A stretch of DNA of 5,397 nt, from assembly GCA_947374535.1 (NCBI GenBank), contig CANCCJ010000282.1, forward strand, positions 1 to 5,397, read 5' to 3'. The translations under genes and the position numbers were made by a program. Below are positions 1 to 5,397 of the stretch, one piece after another. The notes below the pieces were generated by a model that was given only the letters and a program-made list of their open reading frames with translations, searched no databases and had not been told where the DNA came from. The number at the start of each line of letters is the position of its first letter. The stretch's first letter is position 1. The DNA is from Comamonadaceae bacterium (lineage in GTDB: Bacteria; Pseudomonadota; Gammaproteobacteria; Burkholderiales; Burkholderiaceae).

Positions 1-1
1 C

Positions 2-805
2 GTGCTGGTGACGGTGCACAGCGTCGAAGGCTCGGGCCCGCGCGACGTGGGGGCTTGGATGGCGGTTTTTCCGCACACCTTGGTCAACACCATTGGCGGT
101 GGCCACCTGGAGTTTCAGGCCATCGACGAAGCACGCGCCTTGCTCCACAAGCGCGCCAATGCCTCCGCCGAAACGCCTGCCAGCCACGAAGACCACACCT
201 TCACCTTGCGTTACGCCTTGGGGCCGGCCTTGGGCCAGTGCTGTGGCGGTGTGGTGCATCTGCGGTTTGAGCCCATTGGTGCTGCCGACGTCTCCGCGTT
301 ACAGCAACGCTTGCTCGCCAATGGGCAACCGCTGGCCTTGTTTGGTGGCGGTCACGTGGGGCGTGCCCTGATTCATGTGTTGGGCAGCTTGCCGTTTGCG
401 GTGCGCTGGATTGACAGCCGAGACGAAATTTTTCCGGCCCACGTGCCGCTCAATGTCGTGTGTGAACACTCAGACCCGGTGCACGCCGCAGTGGCCGATT
501 TGGCACCCCACTCAGCCGTGCTCATCATGAGTTTCAGCCACGCTGAAGACCTGGATGTGGTGGCGGCCTGCTTGAAGCGTCAACGCGCCTTGGGCGACAT
601 AGGCTTCATTGGCCTGATTGGCAGCAAAACCAAGTGGGCCACCTTTCGTCACCGCTTGGAAACACGAGGCTTCAGTGCCGACGAGCTGGCGCGGGTGACC
701 TGCCCCATCGGCATTGAAGGCATCATAGGCAAAGAGCCCGAAGTGATTGCGGTGGCGGTGGTGGCGCAGTTGTTGCAGCGCACCCCCTCTTCAAACCCAG
801 CCTGA
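2..805 (+). CDS. xdhC: XdhC, xanthine dehydrogenase maturation factor (5'-truncated by window edge)
   Basis: Cytoplasmic accessory protein that binds molybdenum cofactor, supports its sulfuration and hands it to xanthine dehydrogenase (XdhAB) in purine catabolism; this role is known for the family. The 267 visible residues begin inside the N-terminal XdhC/CoxI domain: TVHSVEGSGPRDVGAWM matches the usual TV..xxGSxPRxxGAxM block, so the true start lies a short way upstream and the GTG at base 2 is an internal Val. GQCCGG (visible residues 78-83) is the conserved cysteine patch associated with cofactor binding. The second half is the Rossmann-like XdhC_C domain: FGGGHVGRAL (114-123), IGSKTKW (206-212) and CPIGIEGIIGKEPEVIAVAV near the end. 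The C-terminus is complete, with TGA at 803-805. The xdhAB genes would be expected upstream, outside the window. A CoxI-type paralogue serving another molybdenum hydroxylase is the main alternative. The gene converges with the large minus-strand gene, leaving 5 bases between the stops. Confidence 0.92.
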   Translation: MLVTVHSVEGSGPRDVGAWMAVFPHTLVNTIGGGHLEFQAIDEARALLHKRANASAETPASHEDHTFTLRYALGPALGQCCGGVVHLRFEPIGAADVSALQQRLLANGQPLALFGGGHVGRALIHVLGSLPFAVRWIDSRDEIFPAHVPLNVVCEHSDPVHAAVADLAPHSAVLIMSFSHAEDLDVVAACLKRQRALGDIGFIGLIGSKTKWATFRHRLETRGFSADELARVTCPIGIEGIIGKEPEVIAVAVVAQLLQRTPSSNPA

Positions 806-810
806 CCCCA

Positions 811-1290
811 TCACAGCAGCGGGTTGTTGGCCAGCGCCATCTGTTGGTCTACCAACAATTGAACAGCAGTGATGCCGTTGCTCGCGTTGTAAACAGCCAT
901 CGTGTGCCCTTGGTAAGCAATGGCGGTCTGAGATACAGACACTGTCCATCCGCTGCTCAGATTGAGCGTCAGATGGTCGCTGGCGTCGCCCCACACCATG
1001 AGCTGGTGCTTGACCACGCTTGTGCCCAAGGCGCTGCCTGATGCTGCACTGGTGTTGCTGCTGTTGAACACGTTCATGCCCGTCATGTCCAGCACATCGT
1101 TCATCTTGAGCGTGAGGGTGTTGCTGCTGGTGTCGCTGGACAAGTCGATGATCTCGATGGAGTTCAAACGCGACAAGCCGTCGGGGCTGCTGGCCCCGAC
1201 GTTGGAAACCAAGCGCAAGTCCAAGTTGCCACTGTCGGTGGCCAGTTGCAGGCGGTCTATGCCGCTGCCTCCATCTAGGCGGGCGAGCTG
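811..1290 (-). other. C-terminal type I secretion-type domain of the large protein
   Basis: Residues 1046-1204 plus the stop codon. Landmarks are [76 protein letters not shown] and LLVDQQM. This ordered set is a recurrent tail of type I-secreted adhesins: IE.IDL, LTL...DVLDM, L.V.G...D.v.L..GW, Y..Y....a.LLVD. The assignment rests on remembered family patterns, not on a search. Confidence 0.75.
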
Positions 1291-4200
1291 GGTGGTGTTG
1301 CCCGCGCTGCCCATGGGGCTTTGCAGTGCCAGCAAGGTGCTGGCGTTGACCACCAGCACGTCGTTGCCCGAGCCGCCGTACAGCACATCGGCACCGCCGT
1401 TGCCAATGAGGGTGTCGTCGCCAGCGCCGCCCACCAAGGTGTCGGCGCTGGAGGTGCCGCTCAAGGTGTCGGCAGCGGCAGTGCCCATCTGGTCCACGGC
1501 GGTTTTTTTGGCCCAGGTGCCACTGGTGCTGCCAAAAATCACATAGCTGCGCCCGGCGGCGCTGATTGCGTTGGGGCTGTTCAAGAGCGCGCTCAACAGC
1601 AAGTCGGCCAAGCCGTCGCCGTTGACGTCGCCTGCGCTGGCGACGCTGTATCCGCTCCTATCGGAATCGCATTCACCCTTGATCACAAAGCCGCCGTTGC
1701 CAGCAGCCACAGCGCTCAATTCAATGGCGGTGGTGCCGGTGGTGCCAAACACCACATAGCTGCTTCCTACTTCGAGGCTCAGATTGCTGTCCCAGAGGGA
1801 AGCGCCCACCAGTAAGTCGGCCAAGCCGTCGCCGTTCATGTCGCCTACGCTGGACACACTCGAGCCGCTGCGATCTTGAACGCATTCACCATTGATCACA
1901 AAGCCACCGTTGCCAGCGGCCACAGCAGTCAGGTTAATGGCATTGGTGAGGGAGGTGCCAAACACCACATAAGTTCGCCCAGCGGCACTGACGCCATGGG
2001 GGCTCTCAAAATAAACCCCGACCAGCAAGTCGGCCAAGCCGTCGCCGTTGACATCACCTGCGCTGGCGAGAACTTCTCCACTTCGAGAATTAGAGCAAGC
2101 ACCATTGATGACAAAGCCGCCGTTACCAGCCGCCACGACACTCAGGTCAATGGGGTTGGTGCTGGTGGTGCCAAACACCACATAACTGCGCCCAGCGTTG
2201 GTGCCCGAAGAAGAAAGGTCATTCAAGGGTGAGCCCACCAGCAAGTCGGACAAGCCGTCACCATTGACGTCGCCTGCGTTGGAGGCACCTAAGCCTAAGC
2301 TGCTCTGATCGCCAGCGCATTGCCCCTTAATCACAAAGCCGCCGTTACCAGCAGCCACAGCGCTCAACTCAATGGCACTGGTTGCGGTGGTGCCAAACAC
2401 CACATAAGTTCGTCCAGTGCTGCTGTTACTAGGGCGCGCGCCCACCAGCAAGTCGGCCAAGCCGTCGCCGTTGACGTCGCCTGCGCTGGAGACATTCAGG
2501 CCACTTTGATCGCTAGCACATTCGCCCTTGATCACAAAGCCGCCGTTGCTAGCTGCCACAGCGCTCAATTCAATGGCGTTGGTGCTAGTGGTGCCAAACA
2601 CCACATAAGTTCGCCCAGCGCTGCTGCTGCTGATGTTAGGTGCGCCCACCAGCAAGTCGGCCAAGCCGTCGCCGTTGACGTCGCCTGCGCTGGAGACATT
2701 TCGTCCACTTTGATCTTCAGCACATTCACCATTGATCACAAAGCCGCCGTTGCCAACAGCCACGGCGCTCAGGTCAATGGCGCTGGTGGCTGTAGTGCCA
2801 AACACGACATAAGTTCGTCCAGCGCTGCTGACTGCATGGGGGTCCATACCGGGTGCGCCCACCAGCAAGTCGGCCAAGCCGTCGCCGTTGACGTCGCCTG
2901 CGTTGGACACGCTGAAGCCGCTGTTGTCCGAGGCACATTCACCATTGATGACAAAGCCTCCAATGCCAGCAGTCACGGCGCTCAGGTCTATGCCCGTCAA
3001 GGTGACAGAGTTGCTGCTGGCTGCACTCAAGTTGCCTGCAGCGTCCACGCTGTAGAGAATGTAAGTGCCGTCATTCAATCCATTCAAGCTCAGGTCGGTA
3101 TCGGTGTTGTCTTGGCCAATGGCCACAGAGTTCCACAAGTCATCGGTCTGGCTGGTGATGCTGGCCAAGTTGCTGACCGTCACCGAGGTGTTGACCAAGT
3201 AGGCTGTGCCCACTTCAGAGCTGCTGACGGCGGCGTTGGCGGTGTTTGCAAAACTGCCACTGTTGAGGATTGCCGTGGGTGCCGTCGTGTCCACCAAGTA
3301 GCTGGTGTTGTCTGCCACAAGTGTGTGCGTGAGCGTGGCGGCGTTGCCCGCGACATCTTCAATGGTGCCGCTGTTGAGGGCCAAACTGTTGGCTGTGATG
3401 CTGATGCCGTTGGCGTCTGTTTGCGTGGCCAAGACGGTGTAGCTAAACGTCAAGGCGTTCGATCCCGAGCCACTGGCGTAGCTCGCTTGCACCATGGTAC
3501 CGCCGATGTTGAGCGCCAAATCGGGCGCGCCCGTGACCGTGACCGCTTCAGAGAAACTCACCGTCACCGAGAGCACATCGCCAGCGTTGAGGGTGTCGTT
3601 TTGAATGCCTGTAGCGCTCGTGATCGCCAAGCTGGCTACCGTGGGTGCCGTGCTGTCTATCGTGACGCTGTTGGTAGAGGCCACACTCAAGTTACCGGCT
3701 GCATCCACGCTGTAGAGCACATAAGTGCCGTCGGCCAAACCCGTGGCTGCGAGGTTGGTGTTGGTGCCAGAGGCAGCAATGCTCACGCTGTTCCACTGGT
3801 TGTCTGCTGCACTGGTGATGCTGGCCAAGTTGCTGACCACCACCGAGGTGTTGACTAAGTAGGCGGTGCCCACTTCAGAGCTGCTGACCGTCGCGTTGGC
3901 GGTGTTAGTTAGAACACCTGAGCTGCCCAAGGTGGCCGTGGGCGCGACGGTGTCGATGTTGGGTGTGGATGCTGCCCCGCTTGATGAGTGAGTGGCTGAG
4001 ATGAGCAGTAAAAGAAGAAGCAACGGTGCTGCGTCACTCAGATCAAATTCATTAGATGCAGTGGGATCTTGGACTGAGGTTTCAAGTAAGGGGCTTGGCA
4101 ATATCCCTTCTTCTTCAGAACTCGCAAGCATTTGACTGTTAGACCACCAAGTGCCTTCTGAGCCTAACAAGTTTTGTAACAGTTCTTGGGGCTGTGGCTG

Positions 4201-4425
4201 TGCTTCTGGATCAAGTGGTACGACTGTCAGCAGGGTGTCTTGGATGCCCTCCTCGTCTTGTGGTGCTGTGACTTTGCGTATGTGCTTTGGTGCGGCTTTA
4301 TTTGTCGCTGAGGTATTGGTGTTTGGTTTTTCTAATGCATCTAGATATGAAAAATATTCGAGGGAATACATTGGCAACTCTTTCGTTGCTTTTGGTTCTT
4401 TGGGGTTAACTAAAGATTTATTCAT
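811..4425 (-). CDS. Large FG-GAP beta-propeller / Ig-like / RTX protein, predicted type I-secreted adhesin-like protein
   Basis: Predicted calcium-binding extracellular or surface protein of 1204 residues; the ligand is unknown. Order of parts: (a) residues 1-130, unrecognised, acidic and Ser/Pro/Gln-rich, then a Leu run at 135-141; (b) Ig-like domains at about 161-256, 261-380 and 382-476; (c) seven FG-GAP blades, 479-972, each with an intact DxNGDGxxD calcium loop, as in integrin-alpha propellers; (d) five RTX nonapeptides, 981-1025; (e) a C-terminal domain at about 1046-1204 with [19 protein letters not shown] and a terminal YQGHTMAVY...LLVDQQ, a pattern typical of type I-secreted large adhesins. 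There is no Sec signal peptide, consistent with C-terminal-signal export. No ABC transporter, membrane fusion protein or TolC gene is in view. Start: an in-frame TGA lies two codons upstream of the ATG at 4425, so translation starts there or at Met19 (4371-4369), which has the better ribosome site. The first 140 or so codons are visibly more AT-rich than the rest. Domain assignment is firm; adhesion is inference. Confidence 0.9.
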   Translation of the reverse strand: MNKSLVNPKEPKATKELPMYSLEYFSYLDALEKPNTNTSATNKAAPKHIRKVTAPQDEEGIQDTLLTVVPLDPEAQPQPQELLQNLLGSEGTWWSNSQMLASSEEEGILPSPLLETSVQDPTASNEFDLSDAAPLLLLLLLISATHSSSGAASTPNIDTVAPTATLGSSGVLTNTANATVSSSEVGTAYLVNTSVVVSNLASITSAADNQWNSVSIAASGTNTNLAATGLADGTYVLYSVDAAGNLSVASTNSVTIDSTAPTVASLAITSATGIQNDTLNAGDVLSVTVSFSEAVTVTGAPDLALNIGGTMVQASYASGSGSNALTFSYTVLATQTDANGISITANSLALNSGTIEDVAGNAATLTHTLVADNTSYLVDTTAPTAILNSGSFANTANAAVSSSEVGTAYLVNTSVTVSNLASITSQTDDLWNSVAIGQDNTDTDLSLNGLNDGTYILYSVDAAGNLSAASSNSVTLTGIDLSAVTAGIGGFVINGECASDNSGFSVSNAGDVNGDGLADLLVGAPGMDPHAVSSAGRTYVVFGTTATSAIDLSAVAVGNGGFVINGECAEDQSGRNVSSAGDVNGDGLADLLVGAPNISSSSAGRTYVVFGTTSTNAIELSAVAASNGGFVIKGECASDQSGLNVSSAGDVNGDGLADLLVGARPSNSSTGRTYVVFGTTATSAIELSAVAAGNGGFVIKGQCAGDQSSLGLGASNAGDVNGDGLSDLLVGSPLNDLSSSGTNAGRSYVVFGTTSTNPIDLSVVAAGNGGFVINGACSNSRSGEVLASAGDVNGDGLADLLVGVYFESPHGVSAAGRTYVVFGTSLTNAINLTAVAAGNGGFVINGECVQDRSGSSVSSVGDMNGDGLADLLVGASLWDSNLSLEVGSSYVVFGTTGTTAIELSAVAAGNGGFVIKGECDSDRSGYSVASAGDVNGDGLADLLLSALLNSPNAISAAGRSYVIFGSTSGTWAKKTAVDQMGTAAADTLSGTSSADTLVGGAGDDTLIGNGGADVLYGGSGNDVLVVNASTLLALQSPMGSAGNTTQLARLDGGSGIDRLQLATDSGNLDLRLVSNVGASSPDGLSRLNSIEIIDLSSDTSSNTLTLKMNDVLDMTGMNVFNSSNTSAASGSALGTSVVKHQLMVWGDASDHLTLNLSSGWTVSVSQTAIAYQGHTMAVYNASNGITAVQLLVDQQMALANNPLL
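1351..1485 (-). repeat. Five tandem RTX nonapeptide repeats
   Basis: Residues 981-1025 of the large protein split into five nine-residue units: [36 protein letters not shown] and GGSGNDVLV. These follow the GGxGxDxLx rule of calcium-binding beta-roll repeats of type I-secreted proteins. The last three are the best matches. An isolated further unit, GGSGIDRLQ, lies at residues 1052-1060. Such rolls fold on meeting extracellular calcium and normally sit just before the C-terminal secretion signal, as here. Confidence 0.9.
1510..2991 (-). repeat. Seven tandem FG-GAP blade repeats (201-222 bp each)
   Basis: Head-to-tail coding repeats within the large gene. In translation order they occupy 2991-2779, 2778-2575, 2574-2374, 2373-2152, 2151-1939, 1938-1726 and 1725-1510. 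Each begins I(D/E/N)LxxV, continues GGFVI(N/K)G then Cys, then D/S-x-SG, a D(V/M)NGDGLxD calcium loop and LLVG (LLLS in the seventh), then a variable 9-14-residue loop, and closes (G)R(T/S)YV(V/I)FG; the sixth has GSSYVVFG. Calcium loops start at residues 511, 582, 650, 719, 791, 862 and 933. Seven copies is the number needed to close an integrin-alpha-type propeller. The DNA of the calcium-loop segment is almost identical between copies. Confidence 0.95.
2998..3282 (-). repeat. Ig-like domain copy C (second of the pair)
   Basis: Encodes residues 382-476, beginning APTAIL and ending SNSVTL, directly before the first propeller blade. It duplicates the module at 3658-3945; the main differences are around [20 protein letters not shown], which replaces the first copy's more Ala-rich stretch. 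The different Ig-like module B lies between the two copies. Confidence 0.85.
3286..3645 (-). other. Ig-like domain B, encoded between the duplicated modules
   Basis: Encodes residues 261-380 of the large protein. It reads [11 protein letters not shown], then [52 protein letters not shown] and a closing SYLVDTTAP linker. The [10 protein letters not shown]...LALNIGG and I.D.AGNAA signatures are familiar from Ig-like stalk modules in large proteobacterial adhesins. It is unrelated in sequence to modules A and C on either side, giving an A-B-A' layout. Confidence 0.75.
3658..3945 (-). repeat. Ig-like domain copy A (first of a near-identical pair)
   Basis: Encodes residues 161-256 of the large protein, beginning APTATL and ending TNSVTI. 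Over the 83 residues from [19 protein letters not shown] onward, about 62 match the copy at 2998-3282 by eye. Conserved landmarks are [30 protein letters not shown] and [11 protein letters not shown]. It resembles bacterial Ig-like beta-sandwich modules used as stalks in surface proteins. The DNA is also clearly similar between copies, indicating internal duplication. Confidence 0.85.
3970..4425 (-). other. Unassigned N-terminal region with seven-leucine run, AT-richer than the rest of the gene
   Basis: Encodes residues 1-152. It starts [20 protein letters not shown], has an aromatic patch [12 protein letters not shown], an acidic and Gln/Pro-rich middle, a WW pair at 93-94, and then DAAP followed by seven Leu and Ile (135-142). 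The hydrophobic run is too short for a normal membrane helix and lies far from the N-terminus, so it is not a standard signal peptide. The leucines use mixed codons (ttg, ctt, tta, ctg, ctc), so this is not a simple DNA repeat. I recognise no domain; a periplasmic retention or anchoring role is possible but unproven. Confidence 0.55.
4378..4384 (-). promoter_or_regulatory. Ribosome-site-like GAAAGAG before Met19 of the large gene
   Basis: On the minus strand GAAAGAG sits 6 bases before the ATG at 4371-4369. The upstream ATG at 4425 has only a GAG two bases away, which is too close to work well. This favours Met19 (a 1186-residue product, [10 protein letters not shown]...) as the real start, or internal initiation. 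Both starts are in the same frame. Confidence 0.5.
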
Positions 4426-4456
4426 GGCTCAGTCTGTGCCGTGTTTTCTGCAAGGT

Positions 4457-4476
4457 CTATTCGGTAACGAACATAG
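4457..4476. promoter_or_regulatory. Imperfect palindrome, possible operator
   Basis: CTATTCG, a GTAA centre, then CGA-AC-ATAG: seven complementary bases with a 2-base bulge in the right arm. It lies 32 bases upstream of the ATG at 4425 and overlaps the weak minus-strand -10 candidate, a plausible place for a repressor site. A chance match of this quality is quite possible. Confidence 0.25.
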
Positions 4477-4565
4477 CGTTTTGGAGTCCGCAAATCACCG
4501 AAGTCGCTGCCAGTCGCAAAGGAACACAGGTTGAAGTGACGGGTCTTCCATAATACGCCCCAATC

Positions 4566-4573
4566 AAGAAAGG
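4566..4573 (+). promoter_or_regulatory. Ribosome binding site of the Ldh-family gene
   Basis: AAGAAAGG, ending 8 bases before the ATG at 4582. Its strength and spacing fix the start there rather than at the in-frame GTG at 4573, which overlaps the site itself. Confidence 0.75.
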
Positions 4574-4581
4574 TGCCTTCC

Positions 4582-5397
4582 ATGAACGATGTGAAAAAAC
4601 CAAGCACTGCATTGCACGAAGCAGAACTCACCACCCTCGGCACCCGTGCCTTTCAAGGCCTGGGCTTGCCCCTGGCCGACGCCCAAGAAGTGGCCCGTGT
4701 GTTGGTGATGGCCGATTTGTTTGGTTTGTCCACCCACGGTTTGAGCCGGGTGGAGTCGTATGGCGAGCGTTTGCTGCTCAAGGGCATCAAGGCCGAGCCG
4801 CACATCACCGCCGAGCGCGTGGCGCCTGCCATGGTGCGGGTGGATGGCGACAACGGCGTGGGCCCGGTGGTGGGCATGCGCTCGCTCAAGGCGGCCATGG
4901 AAGTCGCCCGCGAATGCGGCGTGGGCATTGCTTTTGCACGCGGCAGTAACCACTTTGGCCCCATCTCGCCGTATTCCCTGATTGCGGCGGAAGCGGGCTT
5001 TGCCAGCATCATTGGCAGCAACGCCACCACCACGATTGCGCCTTGGGGTGGCAGCGATGCGCGCCTGGGCAACAGCCCGATTGGCTTTGGTGTGCCGCAT
5101 CCGGGGGGCCAACCCTTCTTGCTCGACATGGCCATGAGCGTGGTGGCGCGCGCCAAAATTCGCAATGCCTTCAAGCGTGGTGAGTCGATTCCTGATACCT
5201 GGGCCACCGACAAAGAAGGCCGTGCCACCACCGACCCCAAAGCCGCACTGGACGGTTTCTTGCAGCCCGTGGGTGGGCACAAAGGCTACGGTCTGGCGCT
5301 GTTGGTGGACTTGTTTGCAGGTCTGCTCTCCAACGCGGCTTACTTGACGCATGTGAAGTCGTGGGTCGATGCGCCCGACGAGCCGCAGAACCTGGGC
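4582..5397 (+). CDS. Ldh2-family (malate/L-lactate/ureidoglycolate dehydrogenase type) oxidoreductase, 3'-truncated
   Basis: NAD(P)-dependent 2-hydroxyacid dehydrogenase of the Ldh_2 family (malate, L-lactate, ureidoglycolate, sulfolactate and related substrates); cytoplasmic. The frame is open for 272 codons to the right edge. The family is usually about 330-360 residues, so the C-terminal quarter is missing. Family hallmarks: LSTHGLSRVESY (residues 49-60, with the conserved Ser-x-His-Gly), DGDNGVGPVVG (about 87-97), GSNHFGPISPY (121-131, with the conserved Asn-His-Phe-Gly), IGSNATTTIAPWGG and LGNSPIGFGVPHP (nucleotide-binding centre), LDMAMSVVARAKI, and GGHKGYGLALLVDL (238-251). The start is the ATG at 4582, preceded by a good AAGAAAGG ribosome site 8 bases away. 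The substrate cannot be read from this fragment. AllD-like ureidoglycolate dehydrogenase is attractive given nearby xdhC, but malate or lactate-type activity is equally compatible. It is divergent from the large minus-strand gene. Confidence 0.9.
   Translation, partial: MNDVKKPSTALHEAELTTLGTRAFQGLGLPLADAQEVARVLVMADLFGLSTHGLSRVESYGERLLLKGIKAEPHITAERVAPAMVRVDGDNGVGPVVGMRSLKAAMEVARECGVGIAFARGSNHFGPISPYSLIAAEAGFASIIGSNATTTIAPWGGSDARLGNSPIGFGVPHPGGQPFLLDMAMSVVARAKIRNAFKRGESIPDTWATDKEGRATTDPKAALDGFLQPVGGHKGYGLALLVDLFAGLLSNAAYLTHVKSWVDAPDEPQNLG

Larger units (their letters stand above)
4426..4581. promoter_or_regulatory. Divergent intergenic region, expected to hold both promoters
   Basis: 156 bases between the start codons of the large minus-strand gene and the Ldh-family gene. 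For the plus strand, CATAAT at 4549-4554 resembles a -10 box, but no -35 lies at proper spacing (TTGAAG at 4531 is only 12 bases away). For the minus strand, TATGTT (complement of 4470-4475) is a weak -10 candidate, also without a good -35. An imperfect palindrome at 4457-4476 overlaps that candidate. The short stretches I read here show no clear ORF of their own. Promoters must be here by layout, but their exact positions are not supported. Confidence 0.4.

Noticed and set aside
794..825. AACCC / GGGTT inverted repeat across the convergent stops as a bidirectional terminator
   Set aside because: The arms are only 5 bases with a 22-base loop and no T-runs on either side.
1510..2991. Regularly spaced repeats considered as a CRISPR array or satellite
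   Set aside because: The period is 201-222 bases, units are in frame with the coding sequence and differ by whole codons, and no short repeat-spacer structure exists. These are protein-domain repeats.
2320..3858. Long plus-strand open frame (512 codons) antisense to the large gene
   Set aside because: Its translation is a low-complexity repeat ([30 protein letters not shown]) that mirrors the FG-GAP repeats read on the wrong strand. The minus-strand frame has clear domains and a complete start and stop. The same applies to the shorter antisense frames at 962-1546, 1321-1815 and 1876-2232.
4151..4534. Plus-strand open frame (127 codons) antisense to the 5' end of the large gene
   Set aside because: Cys/Ser-rich translation without a domain; it runs out into the intergenic region. 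It looks like a chance frame opposite an AT-richer coding segment.
4531..4559. TTGAAG with TAATAC or CATAAT as a sigma-70 promoter for the Ldh gene
   Set aside because: The spacing between the boxes is only 12-14 bases. At 17 bases the -10 would be TACGCC, a poor match, so no specific promoter call is made.
4422..4643. Small minus-strand open frame (73 codons) across the divergent intergenic region
   Set aside because: It starts inside the Ldh coding sequence, has no protein-like motif, and overlaps both the Ldh ribosome site and the start of the large gene.
4564..5352. Minus-strand open frame (262 codons) over the Ldh-family gene
   Set aside because: It is His/Gln/Arg-rich with no recognisable motif and is antisense to a plus-strand frame with an unbroken set of Ldh_2 family motifs and a good ribosome site. 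The overlapping minus-strand frame at 4653-5282 is rejected for the same reason.

Overview
The window looks like chromosomal DNA of a betaproteobacterium, most likely Burkholderiales/Comamonadaceae (freshwater genera such as Limnohabitans or Rhodoferax would fit). This is inferred from the GC-rich flanking genes, their codon habits, and the style of the XdhC, Ldh-family and FG-GAP/RTX proteins. No sequence search was possible, so the taxonomy is tentative.

There are three protein genes. (1) Bases 2-805, plus strand: the 3' portion of xdhC, the maturation/chaperone factor that loads sulfurated molybdenum cofactor into xanthine dehydrogenase. It is cut at its 5' end by the window edge. (2) Bases 811-4425, minus strand: one very large gene (1204 codons) for a predicted type I-secreted, calcium-binding surface or extracellular protein. 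It has an unrecognised acidic, Ser-rich N-terminus with a seven-leucine run, then three Ig-like domains (the first and third near-copies), exactly seven FG-GAP/integrin-alpha-type blades, five tandem RTX nonapeptides and a type I secretion-type C-terminal domain. (3) Bases 4582-5397, plus strand: the 5' three quarters or so of an Ldh2-type (malate/L-lactate/ureidoglycolate dehydrogenase family) NAD(P)-dependent oxidoreductase, cut by the right edge.

The secreted-protein gene converges on xdhC with only a 5-base gap and diverges from the Ldh gene across a 156-base intergenic region. It therefore sits as a single reversed gene between two metabolic genes on the same strand. xdhC serves purine catabolism and the Ldh2 family includes ureidoglycolate dehydrogenase (AllD). 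The two flanking genes could thus belong to one purine-degradation neighbourhood interrupted by the adhesin-like gene, but this is a hypothesis only. No type I secretion genes are visible here.

The most unusual observation is in the propeller. Each of the seven blades carries one cysteine at the same position, and these are the only cysteines in the 1204-residue protein, although RTX-type secreted proteins are normally cysteine-poor. No RNA genes, insertion sequences, CRISPR arrays or convincing intrinsic terminators were found.
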